A stretch of 64,000 bases of DNA from the NCBI RefSeq assembly GCF_000803065.1, contig NZ_JSXI01000048.1, forward strand, positions 39,861-103,860. Reading direction: 5' to 3'. This DNA comes from Sphingomonas sp. ERG5 (lineage in GTDB: Bacteria > Pseudomonadota > Alphaproteobacteria > Sphingomonadales > Sphingomonadaceae). A model generated the notes under the pieces. It did not search any database. It was not told the DNA's origin and was given only the letters and a program-made list of their open reading frames with translations. Position 1 is the stretch's first letter; every line of letters begins with the position of its first letter. The position numbers and the translations under genes were made by a program. Of this stretch, positions 16,052-24,394 are shown in pieces.

Positions 16052-16813
16052 TCAAAGGCGCGCAGCGGCGACGATCTTTCCGCCCTGTCCCTGCTGGACC
16101 AGAATTGCGCTGCGATAATTGGCGTCGCCGCCAGCGGGGAGCTCCAGCGTCGTCGCGCCTCCCTTCCAGGTGCCGACCGCCGCGAGCGAGCGCACGATGT
16201 TACGATGCGCCAGAGTCCGCCCATTATTCTCGCCGGCGCGGATCGGCACGACCAGATCGCGCGGATCATAGCGCACCAGCCAGACCGTGGCGGGACCGCT
16301 CGACGGCCCCTTGCCGATCATGACCTTGCCCGCCGCGACCGTGATGACGGGACCGGTATTGCCTCGTGCATTGTCGCGGATCGCCGCCGCGAGGCGCTTC
16401 GGGTCGTTGCCGACCACCGCGCCACGCCCATTGATGATCACTTGCGGCGTGGCCACCTGCGGCCGCCCGGCGGCACGGGCATAATCCCATTGCCGTGCCG
16501 TATAGGCCGGCTTGGCGAACGTGTCCTTCCAGCCAAGCTGATCCCAATAAGTCACCGCGAAGTTGAGTGCGAGGATGTCGCGCCGATCCGCCAGCGCGTT
16601 GACATTGCTGTTGGCGGGCGGGCAGCTCGAACAACCCTGGCTTTCATAAAGCTCCACCACGGCCGGCGCCGCCGCGCTGGCGCCCGAGTCAGTCGCGGAA
16701 TTTGGCGCGGGATTTGGCGCAGCGTTCAAGGCGATCGCACCGAGCGCGGCAATGGTAACCAGCACCCCGGCACTGATAACGCCGATCCTATGCTTGCCGA
16801 CCAAGCGATTCAT
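16052..16813 (-). CDS. DUF1223 family thioredoxin-like protein
   Basis: 253-residue DUF1223 protein. One N-terminal membrane segment or signal (HRIGVISAGVLVTIAALGAIAL) precedes a thioredoxin-like domain with the family signature VELYESQGCSSCPPAN, whose CSSC pair is redox-capable. It therefore probably acts in the periplasm or is membrane-anchored; no substrate is known. Its start lies 26 bases inside the end of the AraC-type gene at 16788-17747, so both are cotranscribed. Confidence 0.9.
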   Translation of the reverse strand: MNRLVGKHRIGVISAGVLVTIAALGAIALNAAPNPAPNSATDSGASAAAPAVVELYESQGCSSCPPANSNVNALADRRDILALNFAVTYWDQLGWKDTFAKPAYTARQWDYARAAGRPQVATPQVIINGRGAVVGNDPKRLAAAIRDNARGNTGPVITVAAGKVMIGKGPSSGPATVWLVRYDPRDLVVPIRAGENNGRTLAHRNIVRSLAAVGTWKGGATTLELPAGGDANYRSAILVQQGQGGKIVAAARL

Positions 16814-17747
16814 ATCCTGTCTCCAATCCGCCGTTGCGCCTCACCGTCGCCGCCATCCGCGATGGCGGCGACGCATCCTTCCCGTTTCCCGTCGCGCGGA
16901 AAGCGCTCGGATCCATACCATAGACCGCTGCGAACGCCCGGCTGAAATGGCTGCGGCTCGCAAAGCCGATCGTCGCGGCGATCACCTTGATCGGCATGCC
17001 GGTCGACCCGAGCAGGTCGGCCGCCCGACGCAGCCGGGTACGAGTCACGAACGCCATCGGGCTCATGTCCAGCGCACCGGAAAATTCGCGTGCAAAGGCC
17101 GAGCGGCTCATCCCTGCCACGCCAGCCAGGCTGGCGACGCTGTGCGCCGATGCCGGCTTGTCGAGCACGGCGCCGATCGCCCTGCCCAGCCGGGGATCGC
17201 GCATGCTGCGCAGCAAATTCAGACTGTGGCCGGCATGAATGAAGTGGCGGCGTAGCAGAAGCAGCAGCGACATCTTCATCAATGCGGCAATGAGTGCCCG
17301 CGATCCCAGGTCGGGTGAATCGACCTCCTCGATCATGCGCGTATAGGCCAGACGGACAATCTCGAGATCGCCGAGATTCTCCACGATCGGCGCGGTGACC
17401 GCATCGAGCAGACCGAATGAGCCGGATATGTTCGCCGTAACCAGACCGCGCATGATACGCAGATCGCCAGCGGCCGCGACGGTATCCGCGGTGATGCTCT
17501 GGGTCATGCCGGGCGGGACCAGCACGACGCTGCCAGGGCCGCAGACGATCGCCGGCTGAACGCCGACCGTCAGATGCAGCGTGCCGGACAGAACATAATG
17601 CAGCGTGATCGCCGCGTTCGCTCCGGCGATCAGGTGGGCGTCGCGCCGCACGTCGCACATCGCCAGCATATCCACCGCCACATCGAGCGTGACGAGCAAG
17701 CGGTCGAGAACGGGGTCTGGCAGCACGACATCTCCAGGGTTATGCAC
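16788..17747 (-). CDS. AraC-family transcriptional regulator with cupin domain
   Basis: 319-residue regulator. Residues about 10-130 form an AraC-type cupin sensor (ITLHYVLSGTLHLTVG, GPGSVVLVPPGM) and residues about 200-300 carry two helix-turn-helix motifs (SVASLAGVAGMSRSAFAREF and IKVIAATIGFASRSHFSRAF). The frame starts at GTG 17747; no better internal start preserves the cupin. The last 26 bases overlap the DUF1223 gene, suggesting both belong to one transcript. The effector is not evident. Confidence 0.9.
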   Translation of the reverse strand: MHNPGDVVLPDPVLDRLLVTLDVAVDMLAMCDVRRDAHLIAGANAAITLHYVLSGTLHLTVGVQPAIVCGPGSVVLVPPGMTQSITADTVAAAGDLRIMRGLVTANISGSFGLLDAVTAPIVENLGDLEIVRLAYTRMIEEVDSPDLGSRALIAALMKMSLLLLLRRHFIHAGHSLNLLRSMRDPRLGRAIGAVLDKPASAHSVASLAGVAGMSRSAFAREFSGALDMSPMAFVTRTRLRRAADLLGSTGMPIKVIAATIGFASRSHFSRAFAAVYGMDPSAFRATGNGKDASPPSRMAATVRRNGGLETGYESLGRQA

Positions 17748-17808
17748 CCTGTTCGCGAGCCGCGCGGTCCTGGTTACAAACTGCGCGCCGGGAGAATTCG
17801 GCGGCTTG

Positions 17809-18198
17809 CTAGCCGATCATCCCGTCACCGGACCCCTTGGCCAGGATCCGACCCATCGCATCGAACAGCGCGTCCATCGCCACGGGCTTGAACAGGACTT
17901 CATCGGCACCTTCGGCGAGGCAGCGTTCGCGCAGATCGATGGCGGTGTCGGCGGTGACCACGATGATCGGCAGCGTCGCCTTGGCGTCGCTTCGTCCGCG
18001 AATGTGCCGGATCGCGGTGATGCCATCCATGCCCGGCATGCGCAGGTCGACCAGGATGATCGCATAGTCATTCTCGTCAATCAGCTTCAGGCCGATTTCG
18101 GCGCTTTCAGCGCCGGTCATCGTCGCACCCGCGACGTCAAGCATGTCGCCCACGACGCGACGGTTCATCGGATCATCTTCGATGAAGAGGACGTTCAT
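17809..18198 (-). CDS. Stand-alone response regulator receiver
   Basis: 129-residue single-domain receiver (CheY-like). All phosphorylation residues are intact: acidic pair in FIEDDPMN, phospho-acceptor Asp in VDLRMPGMDG, Thr in VVTAD and Lys in LFKPV. It has no output domain. It lies 57 bases downstream of the hybrid histidine kinase at 18256-20727 on the same strand, whose own receiver is degenerate, so it is the likely phosphotransfer partner of that kinase. Confidence 0.92.
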   Translation of the reverse strand: MNVLFIEDDPMNRRVVGDMLDVAGATMTGAESAEIGLKLIDENDYAIILVDLRMPGMDGITAIRHIRGRSDAKATLPIIVVTADTAIDLRERCLAEGADEVLFKPVAMDALFDAMGRILAKGSGDGMIG

Positions 18199-18255
18199 GG
18201 CAGCAAGGCCGTCAGGGTTTCGATGCGCGGCATGATCGTTTCCGTCTCTTTCACC

Positions 18256-20727
18256 CTATGCGGCACGCGACACAAGTGTGTCTGGCGCCGTGTCGTCCAA
18301 AGGATAAAGCAAGTCCGCCAATGCCGCTCCAGCAATCGGCTTGGCCACCATTACATCCATACCGGATGCAATCAAGCGATCACGTTGCTCATCGTCGGGC
18401 GCGGCCCACAGGATGGCGGTCCGCGCACCACCCGCGGCATCGGCGATCGTGCGCAACGCGCCATCGACATCACCGGTGGCCTTGATCGTGGTATCGTCGA
18501 TCAGCACCTGATCGATACCGCCGTCCCGCAGCCGCTCCACCGCTTCTTCGACCGACCCGGCAAAGACCACCGCACCGGCGCGTGCCTCAAGCACCGCGCG
18601 CAACATGCTGCGCGTGATCGGGCTGCGATCGACGATCAGCAGAGCGCCCTTCTCACTCTCCGCGCTCGCCATCGCCTCGGGCGCAGCGGCAAGCACCAGC
18701 GGCAGTTCGAGCGTGAAGGACGATCCAGCGCCGGGCGCGCTCTCGACCCGAACGTCACCATCCATCGCACGCGCGAGATTGCGGCAAATCGCCAGGCCGA
18801 GGCCAGTGCCACCGAACTTGCGCGTCGTGCCGGCATCGACCTGGCGGAAGGATTCGAAGATGATGTCATATTTGTCGGCAGGGATACCGATGCCGGTATC
18901 GCTGACGGTGATCGTCAGCGTCGCGCCGACCGTTGCGACCCGCACCGTCACGCCGCCGGATTCGGTGAACTTCAACGCATTCGACAACAGGTTGAAGACG
19001 ACCTGACGCAAGCGAGCGGCATCGCCCTGAATCCATCCGGGCGCGGCATCGAGATCGAGCGTGAAGCCGATGCCCCTGCCCCGGGCCTGCTCTTCCCACA
19101 TTCGCGCCACATCACGCAGCGTCGCCTTCAAATCGAGCGGCACTGACTCGATCGTCATGTTGCCGGTCTCCATCTTGGCGACGTCGAGAATATCGTCGAC
19201 CAGCGCGCGCATCGTCACGCCGGCGCTGTGCACCACACCGATCCGGTCGCGCGTGGTCTCGCTGAGGGTGCGGTCCACCAACATCACCTGAGTCATGCCG
19301 AGAATGCCGTTGAGCGGCGTGCGGATCTCATGGCTGGTGGTGGCGAGGAATTCGGTCTTCGCGGCCAGCGCCTTGCCCAGCGCGTTGTTGGTCGCGGCGA
19401 GATCGATATTGGCGGCGCGCACTTCATTGCGGCTGCGGCGCAAGGTAACGATGCCATAAGCGAGCATCGACAGGATGACGAGCGTGATCACCGCGATGCC
19501 GATGAAGATGAATTGCTGGGTCTGCGCCCTGGCCCGTTCGAATTCGATATTGCGCTGCAGTTCGTCGGCCTTGAGCTTGGCGATGCGCAGCTCCTGATTG
19601 GCATAGTCGAACCGAGCCGCCATCAGCGCCGTATTGGTCGATGTCGCCAGCTCGGTCGTCTGGTCGTCGAGCCGCTTCAGCGCCTCCAGGTGCGTCAATG
19701 CCGCGTCATTCATGCCCAGTTTGCGAAACACGTCATACGCGGTCTGATGGTTGGCGCGGAACGACAGGGTCGTCGTTGCCGGATCGATGCCCGCGAAGCT
19801 GCGCACGATCAGCTGCTGAGCCTGGGCAAGCCGGCCATGCTGCAGCGCCGCCTGCGCAGCGACGGCGGCGAACTGCGCATTGGCGGCGATGTCATTCGCA
19901 CTCACCAGCTTCCAGCCTTCGCGGATCGTCGCGTCGGCCGCATCGAGCTTGTTCGCGACCAATTGCCCGCGCGCAATGTTGCGCATGATCTGCGCTTCCA
20001 GCCCGGGGCTGTTCATCGTCATGGCCAGGTCGAGCGCCTTGCGGAACTGCTCCTCGGCCTCGTCATAGCGCTGGAGTTCCTTGAACGCTTCGCCGCGGTT
20101 ATTGTAGATCGACAGCTGCAGCTGCGGGTCGCCCTGATACACATCGAGCGCCTGGCCGTAATATTTCAGCGCGTTCTGATAATCCTTGGCCTCCTGATAG
20201 AGCGCCGCAATGCTGAGCAACGCGATCGCACGGCTGCGTGTCTCGCCGCTGTCGCGGAAGATATTGTGCGCCTGCTGATAATCGGCGAGCGCGGCCGACA
20301 CTTCGGTCTTGGCCATATGCAGGCCGCCACGCGACAACAGCACATCGCCTTTCAGCTTGGTCGGCTTCTTTTCGGCGGCGAGCGCGGCAAGCGCACTGTT
20401 GATCAGGGGCCGTGCCTCGTCGATCTGATTCAGCCGCAGATGAGCCTCGCCCTGCAGCCAGCGCGCCGTGGCGATACCGACGCTTTTCTGCGATCCGGCA
20501 AGCTGGGCCGCGGCCTTTTCGGCTTCCTGTGCCTTGACGATGGTCTTGGCGGGATCAGCGAGCATCATTGCCTTGGCATCGGCAATCATCACGTCGAAGC
20601 GTGCGCCCGCGCTGGCCGCCGAGTCGCTGGCCGGCTGAGCGATCGCGTGCAATGGTGCGGCAACCCCGGCCAGGGCCAGAATGAGCAGCACATGCCGGAG
20701 CAGTGCGTGAAGGCGTGTCCCCGTCAT
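18256..20727 (-). CDS. Hybrid histidine kinase with exported TPR sensor and degenerate receiver
   Basis: 823-residue membrane kinase. Residues 1-30 are a signal peptide; about 35-390 are TPR-like helical repeats (for example YQNALKYYGQALDVYQGDPQ) expected in the periplasm; one membrane helix follows (FIFIGIAVITLVILSMLAYG). The HisKA box has H466 (TSHEIRTPLNG), and the ATPase domain has the N-box and G-boxes (DTGIGIPADKY, FGGTGLGLAI). The C-terminal receiver keeps D744 and the Lys of VAKP but has VDRSP where an acidic pair is expected, so its phosphorylation is doubtful. The following gene is an intact receiver. The ligand may be a peptide or protein bound by the TPR domain; that is inference. 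Confidence 0.9.
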   Translation of the reverse strand: MTGTRLHALLRHVLLILALAGVAAPLHAIAQPASDSAASAGARFDVMIADAKAMMLADPAKTIVKAQEAEKAAAQLAGSQKSVGIATARWLQGEAHLRLNQIDEARPLINSALAALAAEKKPTKLKGDVLLSRGGLHMAKTEVSAALADYQQAHNIFRDSGETRSRAIALLSIAALYQEAKDYQNALKYYGQALDVYQGDPQLQLSIYNNRGEAFKELQRYDEAEEQFRKALDLAMTMNSPGLEAQIMRNIARGQLVANKLDAADATIREGWKLVSANDIAANAQFAAVAAQAALQHGRLAQAQQLIVRSFAGIDPATTTLSFRANHQTAYDVFRKLGMNDAALTHLEALKRLDDQTTELATSTNTALMAARFDYANQELRIAKLKADELQRNIEFERARAQTQQFIFIGIAVITLVILSMLAYGIVTLRRSRNEVRAANIDLAATNNALGKALAAKTEFLATTSHEIRTPLNGILGMTQVMLVDRTLSETTRDRIGVVHSAGVTMRALVDDILDVAKMETGNMTIESVPLDLKATLRDVARMWEEQARGRGIGFTLDLDAAPGWIQGDAARLRQVVFNLLSNALKFTESGGVTVRVATVGATLTITVSDTGIGIPADKYDIIFESFRQVDAGTTRKFGGTGLGLAICRNLARAMDGDVRVESAPGAGSSFTLELPLVLAAAPEAMASAESEKGALLIVDRSPITRSMLRAVLEARAGAVVFAGSVEEAVERLRDGGIDQVLIDDTTIKATGDVDGALRTIADAAGGARTAILWAAPDDEQRDRLIASGMDVMVAKPIAGAALADLLYPLDDTAPDTLVSRAA

Positions 20728-20786
20728 GTCGTTACGGTTCTGATCCAGATAGCTTAAGGTCAGGCTAAAAAAGCGCCGATTTGGCG

Positions 20787-22256
20787 TTATCCGCTTTTCC
20801 AGAAGCTTGCCGGCCGCTTGAACATCGACGGCGCGCTATCCTCTTCGGGGCGAAGCTTGTCGTCGCGCAGGAACTGGCGGAAGGCATCGATCGAGATCGG
20901 GCGGCTGATCAGATACCCCTGCACCATGTCGCAGCCCATCACGGTCAACAGCGCCATTGCCGCCTGAGTCTCGACCCCTTCGGCGGTGACTTCCATCTCC
21001 AGCGCATGGGCGAGGTCGATGGTCGAACGGACGATCAACGGGTCGCGATTGCTGCTGGTCAGCTGCAGCACGAACATCTTGTCGATCTTCAGTTCGCGCG
21101 CGGGCAATTGCTTCAGATAGGCAAGCGACGACAGGCCCGCGCCATAATCATCGATCGCGATGGTGATGCCGACATCGGCGAAGGTCTGCAGATTGGCGAT
21201 CGCGCTCTGCGGATCGCGAATGACCGAGGTCTCGGTAATCTCGAACCCGATCCGGGCGGCATTGTCGCACACCCTGGCGCACGCCTCCGCGACAAAAGCG
21301 CTATCGGCGAGCAACTGCCCGGAGATATTGATGAAGATGGTCAGGTCGTGCCCGTCGGCAGCCAATGTCCGCTGATCCTCGATCACCTTGTCGAGCGTCC
21401 AGAGCGTCAAAGGCCCAATCTCGCCGATTTCCTCGGCGAGCGGGATGAAGTCGCCAGGCAGGACAAGACCGCGGGTCGGATGCTGCCAGCGGACCAGCGC
21501 TTCGGCACTGGAAATTTCCTGGCGGCGGACATGAACCTTGGGCTGATATTGCAGGAACATCTCGCCATTGGCGATCGCGGCGCCCAGTTCGCGAGTCAGG
21601 GTGAGCCGGTCGAACGCTGGCGTGCCCATCGACAGGTCGCGGATCACGGTCACCTGCTCGTCATGCGCCTGATCGAGCGCGCTCTCGGTTTCTTCGGCCA
21701 GCCGCACATCCTCGGTCGCACCGATCGGCGCAGCCGCGGCGCCGAACAGCATGCGCACCTCATGCGGCTCGCCGTCGATATTGATCGGCGCGGCAAATAT
21801 TTCGGTCAGCGTCGCGATCGCTCGCTCCAGATCGGTAATCGCGTCACCCTCGAAACCGAATTCGACCATCGACCGCCCGACCACCGACACGCGCGCGTTG
21901 CTCAGCACCGCAGCGATCTGACCACAAATGTCGAAGGCGAGCCGATCGGCGCGGCCGCGACCAAGATGACGGCGCAGCGCAGCGAAATTGGCAACTTCGC
22001 TCAGGCACAGAAATTGCCATGCCTTGGCCGGCCGCGGGCCGGGTCCGTCCGACCATTCGAGATTACCGACGATCGACATGCGCCGCGCGGCGCGAAACGC
22101 ATCCATACCGCCATGCACGTCCGCACTTGGCTCGATTCGGGCGTTCTGAGCCACGATCAACGGCGTCGAAACACGCAGTTGCGCCCCGCTTCGCACGGCA
22201 TGGGGACCTGGTCCCGAATCTCTGGAAACGCGCGCCATCATCCCGGGGGCTATCAT
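20787..22256 (-). CDS. Cyclic-di-GMP phosphodiesterase: degenerate GGDEF + intact EAL
   Basis: 489-residue protein. Residues about 70-230 are a GGDEF-fold domain whose active loop is replaced by SVVGRSMVEFGFEG, so it is not expected to make c-di-GMP. Residues about 240-480 are an EAL domain with the catalytic set present: EALVRW, NISG, EITETS, DDYGAG, LKIDK and EGVET. Hydrolysis of c-di-GMP to pGpG is therefore likely, with the degenerate GGDEF domain as a possible GTP or dimer regulatory unit. No membrane helix is seen. It lies 59 bases upstream of the histidine kinase start in genome order but each has its own upstream space. Its start is 414 bases from argE. Confidence 0.92.
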   Translation of the reverse strand: MIAPGMMARVSRDSGPGPHAVRSGAQLRVSTPLIVAQNARIEPSADVHGGMDAFRAARRMSIVGNLEWSDGPGPRPAKAWQFLCLSEVANFAALRRHLGRGRADRLAFDICGQIAAVLSNARVSVVGRSMVEFGFEGDAITDLERAIATLTEIFAAPINIDGEPHEVRMLFGAAAAPIGATEDVRLAEETESALDQAHDEQVTVIRDLSMGTPAFDRLTLTRELGAAIANGEMFLQYQPKVHVRRQEISSAEALVRWQHPTRGLVLPGDFIPLAEEIGEIGPLTLWTLDKVIEDQRTLAADGHDLTIFINISGQLLADSAFVAEACARVCDNAARIGFEITETSVIRDPQSAIANLQTFADVGITIAIDDYGAGLSSLAYLKQLPARELKIDKMFVLQLTSSNRDPLIVRSTIDLAHALEMEVTAEGVETQAAMALLTVMGCDMVQGYLISRPISIDAFRQFLRDDKLRPEEDSAPSMFKRPASFWKSG

Positions 22257-22316
22257 GTGACGCTAAAGGAACTCTTAAACTGCCGCGCCGGATCCCTGCA
22301 AAGCCCGGAAATCCGA

Positions 22317-22367
22317 TTGCTTTATCCTTAAAAAACCATTAATAATCACAAGCACTCAGCTGAGTGC
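22317..22367 (+). promoter_or_regulatory. Promoter-like hexamers and palindromic leader of the 17-aa ORF
   Basis: TTGCTT (22317-22322) and TAATAA (22340-22345) are spaced by 17 bases. Transcription would begin near 22352, the first base of the perfect 16-base palindrome GCACTCAGCTGAGTGC (22352-22367). The RNA would thus start with an 8-bp stem directly in front of the AGGGAG ribosome-binding site. Confidence 0.45.
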
Positions 22368-22384
22368 AACAAGGGAGAAAGCAT

Positions 22385-22438
22385 ATGCTCAAGTTCATTC
22401 TTGCGCTGGTTTACGGCGAACTGATCCGCCCCTGGTAA
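22385..22438 (+). CDS. Putative 17-aa small protein or leader peptide
   Basis: Reading frame MLKFILALVYGELIRPW then TAA. AGGGAG (22372-22377) lies 7 bases before the ATG, and a promoter-like pair lies upstream. The peptide is hydrophobic with two charged residues and a C-terminal Trp, compatible with a membrane-associated micropeptide. No protein-coding gene follows on the plus strand within 400 bases, so it would not be a simple attenuator leader. Whether it is translated is unknown; conservation in related genomes would decide. Confidence 0.4.
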   Translation: MLKFILALVYGELIRPW

Positions 22439-22670
22439 GCCAGACAATCGGTCCGGCACCTGGCTAAACAGGCTGTTTTCAGAATAGCTTAGCCAAGGGT
22501 CGGATCGATGTTTTCGATTTCGGGTGCGTTGAATTTCCGCCCCGCCACGACTTGCAAGACAAGTCGGTGTTCCAGCTCGAGTCCCGATTCGGGACTTGCG
22601 TATTTTCCGCATCTCGAGCGCCATTCCGGCACCAATTTAATTGAGCGTATTATTTGGTAGACGCCGTTTT

Positions 22671-23840
22671 TCAGCGTCGAACCGCCTCAAACAGCCGTGC
22701 CATGAACGCCGCACCGCGCTCCAGTTGAGCGATTTCGAGATATTCGTCGGGCTGATGCGCCTGCTCGATCGAGCCCGGACCGCAGATCACGACCGAGAAT
22801 CCCGCTTCCTGAAACTGCCCCGCCTCGGCCGCATAGGACACGACGCGCGCCGGACCATTATCGCCCGCCAGGCGCCGCGTGAGCAGTTCGGCGGCGCCAC
22901 CAGGCTCGGGCGCGAAGGACGGCGTGGTCGATCGCCGTACCAGCTCCACCCCGGCCCCGGCGAAGCGCGCGCGCAGCAGCCCATCCTGCCGAGTGCATTC
23001 GGCGACGAACGGCGCGATGATGGCGTCGGGATCCTGACCCGGCGGGACGCGCAGATCGAAGATGAAAGTGCACTCGCGCGCCAGGATATTGACCGCGGTG
23101 CCGCCATTGATCTGGCCGATCGTCAGGGTCGCATGGCCCGGGCAATACAACGATGCGGGGTCGGCATGATGCTCCAGCGCCTGCGCGATTCCGGCAAGCT
23201 GGTTCATCAGGCCGACCGCGACCATGTTCGCCGAAATGCCGAGATGCGTCAGGCTCGAATGCGCCTCATGCCCGGTCACGGTTACGCGCCAGCTCGAAAT
23301 ACCCTTATGGCCGCTCACCACCTCCATATTGGTCGGCTCGCCCACCACCACCGCCGCCGGTGGCGGTAGCTCGGTCACCAGTTCGCGGATCATCGACGGC
23401 GCACCAAGGCACCCGATCTCCTCGTCATAGGAAAAGGCGAAGTGCACCGGCCGGGCATTGTCCGCCCGCGCGAAGTCAGGCGCCGTCGCCAGCGCCAGCG
23501 CGAGGAAGCCCTTCATGTCGCACGTGCCCCGCCCATGCAGGCGATCGCCGCGCCGGGTCAGCACGAACGGGTCGCTGCTCCAGGGCTGGCCATCGACCGG
23601 CACGACATCGGTATGCCCCGACAAGACAACACCACCCGGAACCGATGGTCCGAGCGTGGCGTAGAGATTGGCCTTGGTCCCTTCCGGATTTGCGACGCGG
23701 CGCGAGGCAACGCCCAGGCCATTCAGCATTGCCTCGACATATTCGATCAACGCCAGATTCGAATCGCGCGACGTGGTGTCGAAGGCAACCAGCCGGGCAA
23801 GATGCTCGGTAGCGGCGGCATTGATCTCGGCTGGCGTCAT
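22671..23840 (-). CDS. argE: Acetylornithine deacetylase (M20 family)
   Basis: 389-residue cytoplasmic metallo-deacylase of the ArgE/DapE branch. The zinc-site motifs are all present: SGHTDVVPVDGQPW, GRGTCDMKGF, SYDEEIGCLG and GEPTNMEV. It converts N-acetylornithine to ornithine in arginine synthesis; the ArgE-specific context HTDVVPVDGQPWxSDPF supports this over DapE, though broader acyl-amino-acid hydrolase activity is possible. The ATG at 23840 is preferred over an adjacent GTG at 23843. It is preceded by a 543-base region with the hexamer array and palindromes. Confidence 0.85.
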   Translation of the reverse strand: MTPAEINAAATEHLARLVAFDTTSRDSNLALIEYVEAMLNGLGVASRRVANPEGTKANLYATLGPSVPGGVVLSGHTDVVPVDGQPWSSDPFVLTRRGDRLHGRGTCDMKGFLALALATAPDFARADNARPVHFAFSYDEEIGCLGAPSMIRELVTELPPPAAVVVGEPTNMEVVSGHKGISSWRVTVTGHEAHSSLTHLGISANMVAVGLMNQLAGIAQALEHHADPASLYCPGHATLTIGQINGGTAVNILARECTFIFDLRVPPGQDPDAIIAPFVAECTRQDGLLRARFAGAGVELVRRSTTPSFAPEPGGAAELLTRRLAGDNGPARVVSYAAEAGQFQEAGFSVVICGPGSIEQAHQPDEYLEIAQLERGAAFMARLFEAVRR

Positions 23841-23889
23841 CACCCCTGCCTTAGCGACACTCCCGCCGGTCGCCTAGAACCGATCGGCC

Positions 23890-24103
23890 AACAGCGACGA
23901 GTCGCATCAGGATGGGCGCCCCATCGGATGCTGTTTCACGCTGTTTTTCCGCGGCATTTTTTTCCGATGCTGTTAAGTTGGATTTTCGGCGATAATTCAC
24001 CGCATCTTTTCAAACAGTTATGATCAAAAATGCTGTTATGGAATAACAGCATGCGGAACAGCAATAACAGCATCGCGATTCCCGCTGTTCGCGCCGGAAC
24101 AGC
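23890..24103. repeat. Array of ten GCTGTT/AACAGC hexamers
   Basis: The hexamer GCTGTT or its complement starts at 23890, 23930, 23940, 23969, 24032, 24045, 24057, 24066, 24084 and 24098. Two pairs form clean inverted repeats: ATGCTGTTAT/ATAACAGCAT at 24030-24052 (3-base centre), and GCTGTTC/GAACAGC at 24084-24103 (6-base centre). This reads as a multi-site protein-binding region upstream of argE; the factor is not known. Confidence 0.65.
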
Positions 24104-24253
24104 ACGCGGCGCATGGTTCATTGATTTGTACAATTGAGAAAGAGCGGGCCGGAACGCAGGGTCGCGCTCCGTCCGACTCCATCTTCTCACGGCGTGGATC
24201 GGCGTTGAATCGCTCGCCCTGGAGCACCCTCGAGTTGGTGGGATCGCTTCCCG

Positions 24254-24320
24254 CCGTTCGCCCTGAGCCTGTCGAAGCCCACGCGTTACGCGTGCCCTTC
24301 GACAGGCTCAGGGCGAACGG
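24254..24320. repeat. Extragenic palindrome (REP-like), 24-bp arms
   Basis: Arms 24254-24277 and 24297-24320 are perfect 24-base complements (outer ends CCGTTCGCCC and GGGCGAACGG). The loop holds a further small stem (CACGCG/CGCGTG). Palindromes of this CTTCGACAGGCTCAGGGC type are, to my knowledge, widespread in sphingomonads and other proteobacteria. A diverged half copy is at 4703-4725. Confidence 0.85.
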
Positions 24321-24347
24321 GTGGTGGTGGATCAACCCAGCTTGAAA

Positions 24348-24394
24348 CCAGCCTAAAGTCGTTTTCAGCTGAGCTGAAAACGACTTTAGGCTGG
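24348..24394. terminator. 23-bp perfect hairpin at the end of the monooxygenase gene
   Basis: Arms 24348-24370 and 24372-24394 are perfectly complementary with a single-base centre. On the minus strand the right arm includes the last two codons and TAA stop (24386-24388) of the flavin monooxygenase gene. It probably terminates that transcript; the extreme length and perfection are unusual for a simple terminator. Confidence 0.7.

Larger units (their letters stand above)
22257..22670. other. 414-base intergenic region with short ORF and hairpins
   Basis: Between the EAL gene start and the argE end. It contains a plus-strand promoter-like pair and a 17-codon ORF (separate entries), a hairpin after it (TGGCTAA about 22463-22469 with TTAGCCA about 22489-22495), and two further stems at about 22549-22567 (CGACTTG/CAAGTCG) and 22582-22598 (AGTCCCG/CGGGACT). 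No recognisable tRNA or known small RNA is seen. Confidence 0.5.
23844..24385. other. Long intergenic region upstream of argE with repeats
   Basis: 542 bases without a convincing gene. It contains ten copies of GCTGTT/AACAGC between 23890 and 24103, a large extragenic palindrome at 24254-24320, and a 23-bp-arm hairpin at 24348-24394 shared with the end of the monooxygenase gene. The argE promoter must lie in the left part; AT-rich tracts at 23950-24040 are the best place. Confidence 0.6.

Noticed and set aside
22540..22605. Two short stems resembling parts of a tRNA
   Set aside because: No acceptor stem or correct anticodon/T-loop arrangement could be built.
22346..22624. 92-codon minus-strand open frame in the argE-EAL gap
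   Set aside because: Basic composition without motifs; overlaps the hairpins and the better supported short ORF.
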